Shown here: positions 40,835 to 48,459 of the stretch, piece after piece
Position numbering within the stretch: position 1 is the stretch's first letter
How the letters are laid out: the number at the start of each line of letters is the position of its first letter
DNA from: Thalassoroseus pseudoceratinae
GTDB taxonomy: Bacteria > Planctomycetota > Planctomycetia > Planctomycetales > Planctomycetaceae
Assembly: GCF_011634775.1 (NCBI RefSeq)
Contig: NZ_JAALXT010000006.1
Span: 313,001 to 377,000, forward strand
Length of the DNA stretch: 64,000 bases
Direction of reading: 5' to 3'
Translations under genes and position numbers: made by a program
Notes under the pieces: model-generated
What the model saw: the letters and a program-made list of their open reading frames with translations, nothing else
Told to the model about the DNA's origin: nothing
The model's database searches: none

Positions 40835-41233
40835 ATGGGTTCGTTTTCGCGATTGTTATCCTTCGTTGCGATGGGCGGGTATTTTCTCGCTTCGATCGCC
40901 GGAGCGCAATTGCACGACCATTCTCACCATCACGCGTTGGGTGAATCTTCGACTACGCACTCGCATGCGGGTCACTCATCGCATTCGAGTTGCTCACGTG
41001 AGCACTCTCATGCATCGGATTCCGAAACTCCGACGTTACCACACCGTCATTGTCCCGATCATGATGACGACTGTGCCGTTTGCCAGGTGATCGCGCATGT
41101 GCCGATGGTCACGGCGTTGGCTTCGATCTCGGCCAATGTTCAACTGGTGACGACGACGGAACTCGTCTCAAGCTCGCAACCATCGAAACTGCCACCGCTA
41201 CGGTTTCGCTCCCGTGCTCCGCCCACCGTCTGA
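40835..41233 (+). CDS. His-rich secreted protein
   Basis: 132 residues with a signal-like N-terminus (SRLLSFVAMGGYFLASIAGA) followed by a dense histidine region: HDHSHHH, THSHAGHSSHSS, SREHSHAS, LPHRHCPDHDDDCAVCQVIAH. The His-rich runs and the CAVC pair suggest binding of a transition metal such as zinc, copper or nickel in the periplasm; the final CxVC is like DUF2946-type proteins. The sequence ends in a basic, Pro-rich tail (PPLRFRSRAPPTV). A longer form from ATG 40772 is possible. It lies 97 bases after the DUF1570 gene and 140 before the DUF1559 gene, all on the same strand. Confidence 0.65.
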   Translation: MGSFSRLLSFVAMGGYFLASIAGAQLHDHSHHHALGESSTTHSHAGHSSHSSCSREHSHASDSETPTLPHRHCPDHDDDCAVCQVIAHVPMVTALASISANVQLVTTTELVSSSQPSKLPPLRFRSRAPPTV

Positions 41234-41373
41234 CGTTCGATTCGCTCGATCACGAATGTCACCTGGGTTGTGTCGTCATCACGACGCGTCCCGATGTCGT
41301 ACGGTTACTTCTTCGCGGACTTATTTTCTATTTTCGGGTTCGCCGATGCGCGAACTTCAGACGGGAGCTACGC

Positions 41374-42294
41374 ATGTTTTCACCGCTTTCAAGCCGGACG
41401 CGTGCGCGTCGCGGTTTCACATTGATCGAACTGTTGGTTGTCATCGCGATTATTGCGATTCTGATTGCTTTGTTGTTGCCAGCCGTGCAACAAGCGCGGG
41501 AAGCGGCTCGCCGCACGCAAACACGGAATAACCTTCGCCAAGTCGCTTTGGGATTGCACAACTATCACGACACGAATCTCTCGTTCCCCCCGGGTTGGAT
41601 TGGCTATGAAGCCAGCACCGGGCGGGCCGACGTGGAAGGACTCAACGGTTGGGGTTGGGCAACGTTCATTCTGCCGCAACTTGAGCAAAACAACTTGTAT
41701 GATCTGATCAACTTCAACCTTCCGATCAACGATCCCGCCAACGCCACGATCCTCGCCACCCCGCTAGACACCTTCCGCTCGCCGTCCGATCCTTCGAACG
41801 ACACGTGGGAGATCGAAGAAGAAGGCAGCCCAGGCACGGTTCTCGCAACGTTGGCCACCGCGAACTTTGTGGGCAACTTCGGAACGCTGGAACTACACGA
41901 TTGCGAAGGGCTTTCCGTCGGCCAAGCATGCATGAGCGATGGCGTGTTCTTCCACAACAGCAAGATTGCCTTCCGCGACATGACCGACGGAGCCAGCAAC
42001 ACGTTCATGGTTGGCCAACGCAAGACGAACCCGAACGCCTCCCCGCCTTGGCATTCGACTTGGGCCGGTGTGGTCCCGGAAGGTGAAGAAGCCTTCTCAC
42101 GGATTCTCGGCATTGCGGACCACGCCCCGAATGATCCCGTCGGTCACTTGGACGACTTCAGCAGCAACCACACCGGCGGCGTCCACTTTGCCTATGGTGA
42201 TGGTCGCGTTCGCTTCGTCAGTGATTCCATCGACCTCACCGTGTACCAAGCCCTCGCAACCCGAGCGGGCGGCGAAGTTGTCGGCGATTATTAA
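41374..42294 (+). CDS. DUF1559 prepilin-like protein
   Basis: 306 residues. The N-terminus is a type IV prepilin signal: SSRTRARRGFTLIELLVVIA (G-F-T-L-I-E after a basic leader), then a hydrophobic helix ending AREAARRTQTRNN. The remainder follows the DUF1559 pattern, with NYHDTNLSFPPGWIG and a C-terminal HTGGVHFAYGDGRVRFVSD block (the 'H-G-G-x-x-x-x-x-D-G-x-x' finish). Planctomycetes hold dozens to hundreds of these per genome; they are thought to be pseudopilins cleaved by a prepilin peptidase, with an unclear role on the surface. GGGAG lies six bases upstream of the ATG. An intrinsic-terminator-like hairpin follows the stop. Confidence 0.95.
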   Translation: MFSPLSSRTRARRGFTLIELLVVIAIIAILIALLLPAVQQAREAARRTQTRNNLRQVALGLHNYHDTNLSFPPGWIGYEASTGRADVEGLNGWGWATFILPQLEQNNLYDLINFNLPINDPANATILATPLDTFRSPSDPSNDTWEIEEEGSPGTVLATLATANFVGNFGTLELHDCEGLSVGQACMSDGVFFHNSKIAFRDMTDGASNTFMVGQRKTNPNASPPWHSTWAGVVPEGEEAFSRILGIADHAPNDPVGHLDDFSSNHTGGVHFAYGDGRVRFVSDSIDLTVYQALATRAGGEVVGDY

Positions 42295-42320
42295 TCGAAC
42301 TCCAAGTCAATCGACTTCGA

Positions 42321-42352
42321 AAGCCCGCCGGTGACGTCCGGCGGACTTTTTC
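42321..42352 (+). terminator. Intrinsic terminator after DUF1559
   Basis: CCGCCGG (42325-42331) pairs perfectly with CCGGCGG (42338-42344) around TGACGT, and the outer AAG/CTT adds support. It is followed by a T-run (TTTTT at about 42347-42351), 27 bases after the stop. Confidence 0.8.
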
Positions 42353-42377
42353 TACGTCCACTGCAGAGCAAGCACAA

Positions 42378-42896
42378 TCATGGGAGCAGCGTTTCCAGAT
42401 CGACATGCGAACTGGGAAACACGCCTTCTGTCTCATGATCGAAACCGGCGGCGATTTCCGCGAGCGTTTCACCGGTTTGGGGATGTTTGAAGTTCGGGTC
42501 CAACTCCGCAAGCGGGATCGCTAAGTACGCATGCTTTACAATGGCGGGATCGGGAACGGGACGGTGTTCGATTTGCAGGATTTCGTCGTTGAACAACGCG
42601 ACGTCGATGTCGATTGTCCGCGGGGCATTGCGGTTGGCGGGGTCGCGAACGCGGCCGAGTCCGGATTCGATGGCGGCGATGGCTTCCAATCGAACCGCAA
42701 TCGCAGATAGCGATGTCTCCAACAACACAGCTGCATTGAGGAAGTTCTCGGGACTGCCGGGGCAATTCACCGGCTTCGTTTCCCAGACCCGTGAGACAGC
42801 CGCAATCCGCCCATACTTCTGCAATTCAAGAACCGCGTTCGGCAAGTTGGTTTCCGGGTCGATGTTCGATCCCAGCCCCAGATAGACGCGGTTCAT
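42378..42896 (-). CDS. folK: Hydroxymethyldihydropterin pyrophosphokinase
   Basis: 172 residues from ATG 42896, the usual HPPK length, with AGGGG upstream. FolK transfers pyrophosphate from ATP to 6-hydroxymethyl-7,8-dihydropterin in folate synthesis. Family marks are YLGLGSNIDPETNLPNAV, VWETKPVNCPGSPENFLNAAV (the WETKPxxxxxxxFLN motif), ESGLGRVRDPANRNAPRTIDIDV with the metal-binding DID, and HAYLAIPLAELDP. folB lies 22 bases upstream and a reductase-like SDR a further 128 bases upstream on the same strand, forming a pterin/folate operon. No folP or folE is in the window. Confidence 0.95.
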   Translation of the reverse strand: MNRVYLGLGSNIDPETNLPNAVLELQKYGRIAAVSRVWETKPVNCPGSPENFLNAAVLLETSLSAIAVRLEAIAAIESGLGRVRDPANRNAPRTIDIDVALFNDEILQIEHRPVPDPAIVKHAYLAIPLAELDPNFKHPQTGETLAEIAAGFDHETEGVFPSSHVDLETLLP

Positions 42897-42918
42897 CGTC
42901 ACCCCTTCATTCACCGTA

Positions 42919-43284
42919 TCAGCGACGGTCGGCTTGTGTGCGTTCGATTGAAACACCGACCGAAGCGGCAAACCGCAACGCCGTCGGCTTCTCGACAGTC
43001 ACTTCCACACGCTCGACGCGACTGTCGGCCAAACACAGTTGAGCAATCTCTTCCGCCATTCGCTCGACCAACAGAAACTCCGAATTCTCCACGAGGTCAA
43101 TCACGTCTTTTGTCACCGATCGGTAATTGACCGCTTCGGCGATGTCGTCGGTGCGTGCGGCGGATCGCGTGTCGGCGTGCATCACGAGATTGATCACCAC
43201 ATCCTGCTGATTGACACGCTCATCGTCATTGATGCCGATGATCGTTCGCAGGAGGAGGTCCTTGACGAGAATGCGATCGGTCAT
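42919..43284 (-). CDS. folB: Dihydroneopterin aldolase
   Basis: 121 residues. FolB splits 7,8-dihydroneopterin into 6-hydroxymethyl-dihydropterin and glycolaldehyde, the substrate for FolK. The family pattern is clear: DRILVKDLLLRTIIGINDDE (the LxxxxIGxxxxE start), AVNYRSVTKDVIDLVENSEFLLVERMAEEIA (YRSVTKDV, then LVERMAEEIA), and VERVEVTVEKPTALRFAASVGV near the end, where the Lys-Pro pair and the final VG are typical. It forms an octameric tunnel enzyme in other bacteria. It sits between the SDR gene and folK and is probably co-transcribed with both. Confidence 0.94.
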   Translation of the reverse strand: MTDRILVKDLLLRTIIGINDDERVNQQDVVINLVMHADTRSAARTDDIAEAVNYRSVTKDVIDLVENSEFLLVERMAEEIAQLCLADSRVERVEVTVEKPTALRFAASVGVSIERTQADRR

Positions 43285-43412
43285 AGTGCGTCCATTGTGG
43301 GGTGTTCGCGACGGTTTCGCCACTGCGAAGCGGATCGACCAGTGGCTTCAACTTGCCAATTCACGAGTTTGCTGGATGTTCGTACGAAAAACGCGAGTGT
43401 TGGCAACATCGT

Positions 43413-44159
43413 CTATGTCCTCGGGGACTTCAAGTGTTCGCCACCATTGACCATCAGTAAATGACCGGTGATGAAATCCGATTCCAGCAGATACACCGCC
43501 GCCTCGGCAATGTCGTCCGCAGTGCCAGTGTGACCGAGCAAATTGTTCGCGCCGCGTTTCTCGAATTCTGCTTCACTCCCTCCTGGCGGCGGCAGAATTG
43601 CACCAGGAGCGATCGCGTTCACTCGCACACGCGGAGCCAAATCCTTCGCCAAACCTTCCGTCAACGAAACCAACGCCGACTTGGTCAGCGTGTATGCCAA
43701 ATAGTTCGGATCGGGATGGGTCGCCCGCCAATCGGCGATGTTCACGATCGCGGCCTCCGTTCGGTTCTGCAATCCGTCAGCAAACCGCTTCGCCAGGAAA
43801 AACGGTGATTTGAGATTGATCTGCATGTGACGGTCGAACAGGTCCCCCGTCGTGTCGGCAAGCCGCGCTGGCTCAAAGATCGCAGCACTGTTGATCAGCA
43901 CATCCGCTCCACCCAACTCACTTTCAACGGTGGAGAAGATTGTCTCGGCGGCGGATTCGGGTTGCATCAAATCCGCTTGCACACTGACGGCTTGAACTCC
44001 GAGTTCGCGAATCTCACCGCAGGTTTGCTCGGCTTCCTCAGCGGAGTGACCGTAATGCACAACGATATTCATGCCGGCCTTGGCCAATCGCAATGCCATC
44101 GCCCTGCCCAACCGAATCGCTCCACCAGTGACAACAGCGGTCCGTTCTGCCAACTCCAT
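43413..44159 (-). CDS. SDR oxidoreductase, pteridine reductase-like
   Basis: 248 residues from ATG 44159. It is a classical short-chain dehydrogenase: TGGAIRLGRAMALRLAKAG matches the TGxxxRxG form found in FolM/pteridine reductases, where the usual central glycine is replaced, followed by NIVVHYGHSAEEAEQ. The NSAAIFEP box and catalytic YLAYTLTKSAL (YxxxK) are present, as is NAIAPGAILPPPGG. Pteridine reductases reduce dihydrofolate or dihydromonapterin with NADPH. Its place at the head of a folB-folK unit makes a role in pterin or folate reduction likely. A generic SDR cannot be ruled out by sequence alone. Confidence 0.75.
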   Translation of the reverse strand: MELAERTAVVTGGAIRLGRAMALRLAKAGMNIVVHYGHSAEEAEQTCGEIRELGVQAVSVQADLMQPESAAETIFSTVESELGGADVLINSAAIFEPARLADTTGDLFDRHMQINLKSPFFLAKRFADGLQNRTEAAIVNIADWRATHPDPNYLAYTLTKSALVSLTEGLAKDLAPRVRVNAIAPGAILPPPGGSEAEFEKRGANNLLGHTGTADDIAEAAVYLLESDFITGHLLMVNGGEHLKSPRT

Positions 44160-44325
44160 GTTTTGTGTTCCCCATGCCTGTTTCAGTCGGTTTACAACAC
44201 CCAAGTTGTAGCGACGGCGGGGCGAATGTCCAACCATGACGAAGCCCGCGCACCGGTTCACGTATTGAGTGAGTGCAACACTCGTTGCCAACGAACGTCA
44301 TGTGCCAATCAGGAGGACCCCCGCG

Positions 44326-45300
44326 ATGCACCGACTCGCTCAATGGTTTGGTCTGTCGATCTTGTTGCTCGACACCACTTGCGGACTGGCATCCGATGGA
44401 TCGGAAGCGGTTTACCGCGTACGGATCGTCTCGTCGGAATGCGTGGGGCAATCGTGTCGTGTCACCACAGCGTATGCGTCGGCGGTGGCCATCGGTCATT
44501 ACAACGCTGGCAAAGAAATCTTGGTAACGGCGGCCCATGCCGTGCGAGGGAACCCACGAAAGATTGAACTCGACATTCACGGAAAATGGACTCAAGCAAC
44601 GGTTTTGGGGATCTCAGACGGACAACACGATCTCGCCCTGATCGGTGTGACGTTGACCGATCAACAGCTCCAAACCGTATCGCTCGCCAAGACCATGTCC
44701 GCTGCGAACGAGTCCGTCACACTGGCCGGATTCCCAGGCGGAGAAACTCTTCACCGTCGTACAAGCCACGTCATGCGAACGCAATGGGGAAGTCAGATTC
44801 TCACCGTGGCGACCCCATCACGGCCAGGTGATTCCGGCGGAGGCGTGTTCAATGCACGGGCGGAACTCACCGCCGTGATTTTTGCCACCGCTCCCGTGCG
44901 TCATCCCACGTTCACGCTCGCAACCGATGCCAACGCCGTTCGTCAGTTGATTCGCTCCACGTTCCAAGCCGATCCCCCCACCGGACGACACACCCACTTG
45001 CCAGCGTATCCACGACCATACGTATCGTCCCGCAGACCATCGGAGACCTGCCATTGCCAAGAGTATCTCGCTCAACTCGCCAAGCGACTACAGACGTTGG
45101 AGTCCGAATTGAATGCCATGAAAGCGACGCTCGCGGAAGTCTCATCGCACGATTTGGAGCCAATCGAACAACGCTTGCAACAACTTGAGAACATTCAAAT
45201 CCCCGTCCAGGTGCTTACACCAAACGGGACAATCCAATCCGAAGCCAAATACCGACTCGGTGAACCGATCCAACTACGACTGATACCGAGACGTCAATAA
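44326..45300 (+). CDS. Secreted trypsin-like serine protease with coiled-coil tail
   Basis: 324 residues from ATG 44326, where AGGAGG lies 10 bases upstream. A signal peptide (WFGLSILLLDTTCGLA) precedes a trypsin-fold domain. The catalytic triad is visible: H71 in LVTAAHAVRG, D102 in QHDLALIGV, and S170 in RPGDSGGGVFN. The oxyanion block GDSGGG is intact, so the enzyme should be active. There is no PDZ domain. Instead residues about 240-300 form a coiled coil (QLAKRLQTLESELNAMKATL), ending in a short basic tail. Two unknown small genes follow on the same strand. The layout suggests a secreted protease with partners, perhaps in signalling or clearing proteins, but no known system matches. Confidence 0.8.
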   Translation: MHRLAQWFGLSILLLDTTCGLASDGSEAVYRVRIVSSECVGQSCRVTTAYASAVAIGHYNAGKEILVTAAHAVRGNPRKIELDIHGKWTQATVLGISDGQHDLALIGVTLTDQQLQTVSLAKTMSAANESVTLAGFPGGETLHRRTSHVMRTQWGSQILTVATPSRPGDSGGGVFNARAELTAVIFATAPVRHPTFTLATDANAVRQLIRSTFQADPPTGRHTHLPAYPRPYVSSRRPSETCHCQEYLAQLAKRLQTLESELNAMKATLAEVSSHDLEPIEQRLQQLENIQIPVQVLTPNGTIQSEAKYRLGEPIQLRLIPRRQ

Positions 45301-45356
45301 CGCCACCAAACCCTCGTTTGATGACAGTTCCTGTACTAACCCAGAAGGAGTGGAAG

Positions 45357-45590
45357 ATGCCGATTGAATTGGGAAGTGTGACGGCGGAAATGATGGTGAC
45401 GCATGCACTCAATGGTGCACAACGTCAGGCAGATGCCTCTGCGAACATCGCCGAGCAAACGCGGCTGGCGTATTTGGAATCGAAGGAGAAGATCAGCGTT
45501 CGGGAAGCCCAGGCGATGCAAGATGTGCGGACCAGTGGAGTTGCCCGAGAAATCGTGCAGCATCGCAGCGTCCAGAATCAGCCCGCATAG
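45357..45590 (+). CDS. Small helical protein of unknown function
   Basis: 77 residues from ATG 45357, with GGAG six bases upstream. There is no signal peptide or membrane segment. The sequence is almost all alpha-helix by composition: TAEMMVTHALNGAQRQADAS, then EQTRLAYLESKEKISVREAQ with regular Ala/Glu/Gln spacing, and a polar tail. No family is recognised. It follows the secreted protease by 56 bases and is followed 82 bases later by a membrane-anchored unknown gene, all on the same strand. It may be a structural or adaptor part of that group. Confidence 0.55.
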   Translation: MPIELGSVTAEMMVTHALNGAQRQADASANIAEQTRLAYLESKEKISVREAQAMQDVRTSGVAREIVQHRSVQNQPA

Positions 45591-45672
45591 GTTGATCGGC
45601 AATTCACGGCGGAGTCGGGACGTGTTTCACGAACCGGCTCACGCCGTTTTTCCATTCAATTGAGAACCCGTC

Positions 45673-46089
45673 ATGTCATGGATCGAGCAACTCCTCAACG
45701 ACTACGGCAAAATGCGACTCGCCGGCGAAGCCAAAGATTTGCAGGACAATCACCAAATTTTGGCGATGGACCGAGCGGCGGTGGATGCTCACAATCGCCG
45801 CAACTTCGGCTCGGATTACCGCTCACCTGCTGACTCGGAGAGTTCCGACATGATCCATATCGGCGATCATCATCAGCATTTGCCACCACGACGCAGCCCG
45901 TCACGAATTTGGCCCGCGTTGTTGGGAGCCGGTCTGCTCGCAAGTGGAGTTGGCGGTGGAGTCGGTCTCACGTTGCTCTGGAACTCGCTGAAGCCGCAAC
46001 TCCCGGAACCGGTCCCGCAAGTCACCCATCCTCAACAGTCGCCGGATGAAGACACGCTTTTCGAACTGCAACTTGGCCCGCCCCAATGA
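45673..46089 (+). CDS. Hypothetical protein with C-terminal membrane helix
   Basis: 138 residues. The first 60 are helical and charged (MSWIEQLLNDYGKMRLAGEA, QDNHQILAMDRAAVDAHNRR), then there is a His-rich patch (HIGDHHQHLPPRR). One long hydrophobic helix follows (WPALLGAGLLASGVGGGVGLTLLW, about residues 78-105), leaving a short acidic, Pro/Gln-rich tail that probably lies in the periplasm. The many glycines in the helix suggest tight packing or assembly. No family is recognised. It ends the protease group and runs convergent with the DUF2237 gene, with 13 bases between the stops. Confidence 0.55.
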   Translation: MSWIEQLLNDYGKMRLAGEAKDLQDNHQILAMDRAAVDAHNRRNFGSDYRSPADSESSDMIHIGDHHQHLPPRRSPSRIWPALLGAGLLASGVGGGVGLTLLWNSLKPQLPEPVPQVTHPQQSPDEDTLFELQLGPPQ

Positions 46090-46102
46090 GCAATCGAATC
46101 CG

Positions 46103-46465
46103 TTAGGTCGCGGCGTTGGCTTCCAAATCGGCCAGATCGACATACTCGAGCACGGAAATGTGCGTCGCATCCAACACGACTGGAGCGGCGTAACCTGCTT
46201 CGAACGCCTCTTTCCATCGCAACGCACAAACGCACCACTGATCGCCCGGCTTCAAACCCGGAAATTGGTACATCGGATTGGGCGTGATCAGATCGTTGCC
46301 CCGCATCGCGGAAAACTCTAGAAACTCTTGCGTCACACGGGTGCAGACCAGGTGCAAGCCGAGATCGTCTTTCCCCGTGTTGCAACAGCCGTCGCGGAAG
46401 AATCCGGTCAGAGGGTCTTTGCTACATGTTTGCAGTTCGCCTCCCAAAACATTTTTGGCGGGCAT
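46103..46465 (-). CDS. DUF2237 protein
   Basis: 120 residues. It matches the DUF2237 family along its whole length: NVLGGELQTCSKDPLTGFFR, DGCCNTGKDDLGLHLVCTRV, EFLEFSAMRGNDLITP, and FPGLKPGDQWCVCALRWKEA. The CC and CxC pairs and the GDxWCxCAxRW motif are the family signature. The protein is cytoplasmic, small and conserved, and its function has not been established. It is encoded alone and is divergent from modA, with about 170 bases between. Confidence 0.93.
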   Translation of the reverse strand: MPAKNVLGGELQTCSKDPLTGFFRDGCCNTGKDDLGLHLVCTRVTQEFLEFSAMRGNDLITPNPMYQFPGLKPGDQWCVCALRWKEAFEAGYAAPVVLDATHISVLEYVDLADLEANAAT

Positions 46466-46604
46466 CGTTGTACTCCTAAATTCCGGCGTGAGAGCGGTCG
46501 TGACATCGGTTGATTAACGAATTGATCGTCAGGTTGTAAAGTGTTCGCTTCGATCTTGCGTCCGTGACAGTCGAAAACGCAACCCGAACCCGATAGGATC
46601 ATTC

Positions 46605-46646
46605 ATGCTTCCCGCCGCAACGACCACAAGTACCCCTGATGTTTGA
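46605..46646 (+). CDS. Possible 13-residue leader peptide ahead of modA
   Basis: ATG at 46605 has AGGA six bases upstream, whereas modA has no clear Shine-Dalgarno of its own. The frame encodes MLPAATTTSTPDV and its TGA lies inside modA's first codons (overlap 46639-46646). It could couple translation of modA to the leader. It is too short to be sure it is translated. Confidence 0.3.
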   Translation: MLPAATTTSTPDV

Positions 46647-47484
46647 TCGCCACTTATTGCCACCGAATCGACTCGCGGTCAGCTTCGTCTGTTCCGCAGT
46701 CATCTTGGTCGGGTTGATCGGGCTCTTGATGAACTCAAGCCCCACGCGACCAACGGCTGGTTCAACAGATTCTCCCGTGACAACGCTGTACTTGCATTGT
46801 GCCGCCGGTTGTCGAATGCCGATGAACCAACTCATCTCGGCATACGAAAAGCGACATCCCGTCCGCATCGAAACCAATTGGGCCGGTTCCGATACTCTGC
46901 TGAACCAACTGGAAGTCTCCCGTCGCGGCGACTTGTATCTGGCGGCGGATGAAACGTACATCGAGCAGGCCATGCAAAGACAACTCGTCGATGAAGCGTT
47001 TTCCATCGCCACACAGAAACCGGTCATTTTGATCGTCAAAGGCAACCCCAAAAACATCACAACCATCGCGGACCTCGCCCGTGACGATGTTTTCCTCGCT
47101 ATCGGAAACCCGGAACTGGCGGCCATCGGACAGAAAACGCGGGCATTGTTCGAACAATCGGGTCATTGGACCGAAATTGCGTCAGCGGTGACGGATCATG
47201 GCACATATCTTCCAACCGTTCCCGAGGTCGCCAACGCCGTGCAGATTGGCAGCGTTGACGCTGGTATCGTCTGGAATACGATTGCTCGACAATACCCCGA
47301 TCTGGAAGCCGTCCGAATCCCGGAACTCGACGTGGGACTTGCCACCATCACACTCGGCACCGTAACGCACTCCGAACATCCTGAATCGGCCCGCCAGTTC
47401 GCTCGGTTCCTTTCCGACAAGCAACACGGTTTGCGGGTCTTCCAAGAACTCGGCTGGGGGCCGATCGAAAACGGTGCGCCATGA
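46639..47484 (+). CDS. modA: Molybdate/tungstate ABC transporter substrate-binding protein
   Basis: 281 residues with a signal anchor (LAVSFVCSAVILVGLIGLLM). The periplasmic domain follows the ModA pattern: LYLHCAAGCRMPMNQLISAY (the 'AAxSLxxxxxxl' start with C in place of S), NWAGSDTLLNQLEVSRRGDLYLAADETYI (the serine/aspartate binding loop), VILIVKGNPKNI, then DAGIVWNT, which includes the oxyanion-binding end. It should capture molybdate or tungstate. The gene overlaps modB by four bases (ATGA), so the two are translated together. The ATP-binding subunit ModC is not encoded next door. Confidence 0.88.
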   Translation: MFDRHLLPPNRLAVSFVCSAVILVGLIGLLMNSSPTRPTAGSTDSPVTTLYLHCAAGCRMPMNQLISAYEKRHPVRIETNWAGSDTLLNQLEVSRRGDLYLAADETYIEQAMQRQLVDEAFSIATQKPVILIVKGNPKNITTIADLARDDVFLAIGNPELAAIGQKTRALFEQSGHWTEIASAVTDHGTYLPTVPEVANAVQIGSVDAGIVWNTIARQYPDLEAVRIPELDVGLATITLGTVTHSEHPESARQFARFLSDKQHGLRVFQELGWGPIENGAP

Positions 47485-48320
47485 CCGATTCGCCGAACAA
47501 TACATCGATTCGCACCCGAACCGATTGGATCTTCTTCGCGATTCTCGGAGTGGTTGCAGGGACTTACGTGCTGTTTCTCAGCGGATTGATCATCGCCGAC
47601 TTCGCCTATATGACCAATGCCGCCCGGGAGAATGAATCGGCTGGGTCGGCAATCGTCGATGCACTTAACCGACCGGAAATTCGCGCTTCGATTCGCCTGA
47701 GTTTGCTCTCCTGCACAATCACAACCATCTTGTCTCTGTGGGTCGCGGTCCCCGTGGGCTATGTGATGTCACGGTGTCGATTTCCCGGCCGCGACTTTGT
47801 CGATGCCCTGCTCGACATCCCGATTGTGTTACCGCCGTTGGTCGTCGGCTTGAGTTTGCTGATTTTGTTCCAGTTCCCACCGTTCGCGTGGTTCAACCGC
47901 TACATTGTCTATCAAACACCCGCCGTCATCCTCGCGCAATTTGTCGTCTCGGCGGCATTTGCGGTGCGAACAATGCGAAGCACTTTCGATAATCTTGATC
48001 CACGGCGCGAACAAGTCGCGTTGACACTCGGTTGCACGCGTGCACAAGCATTTGGAATGGTGACATTCCCGGAAGCGTGGCCCGGTATCCTGACCGCCGG
48101 AACCTTAGCCTGGGCACGTGCATTAGGAGAGTTCGGGCCCCTGCTCGTCTTTGCCGGCGCGACGCGATACAAAACAGAAGTTTTGTCGACCACGATTTTC
48201 CTAGAACTCTCGATTGGCAACCTTCAAGCCGCCGTTGCCGTTTCTCTCATTATGGTCTTTGCAGCGGTTATCGTCCTCATGCTCACCCGCATGTGGGGCC
48301 GTCGCGATTTGACGACTTAA
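47481..48320 (+). CDS. modB: Molybdate/tungstate ABC transporter permease
   Basis: 279 residues with about six membrane helices. It carries the family's cytoplasmic loop that contacts the ATPase (EQVALTLGCTRAQAFGMVTF, the EAA motif) and a ModB/TupB-like stretch, DIPIVLPPLVVGLSLLILFQFPP, with ARALGEFGPLLVFAGAT near the end. It forms the translocation path for the oxyanion captured by ModA and shares a four-base overlap with that gene. Downstream the next gene is on the opposite strand, so no modC follows; the ATPase must come from elsewhere in the genome or be shared. The long first loop suits the tungstate/molybdate branch. Confidence 0.9.
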   Translation: MTDSPNNTSIRTRTDWIFFAILGVVAGTYVLFLSGLIIADFAYMTNAARENESAGSAIVDALNRPEIRASIRLSLLSCTITTILSLWVAVPVGYVMSRCRFPGRDFVDALLDIPIVLPPLVVGLSLLILFQFPPFAWFNRYIVYQTPAVILAQFVVSAAFAVRTMRSTFDNLDPRREQVALTLGCTRAQAFGMVTFPEAWPGILTAGTLAWARALGEFGPLLVFAGATRYKTEVLSTTIFLELSIGNLQAAVAVSLIMVFAAVIVLMLTRMWGRRDLTT

Positions 48321-48459
48321 GTCACCCTATTGCCGCAAGATCTTAGCCATCATCGGCACTCTAGAAACTTGCACAGCTAGCATTTGACCAGTTCTCGTTT
48401 TGGCATCCGCCGCGAACATAGAAGACAGCAATACGGTTTGGCGGTCACACTGCGTAACT

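Noticed and set aside
44326-46089. Prophage or phage-like origin for the protease trio
   Set aside because: No terminase, portal, capsid, tail or integrase gene flanks it, and the protease carries a plain secretion signal.
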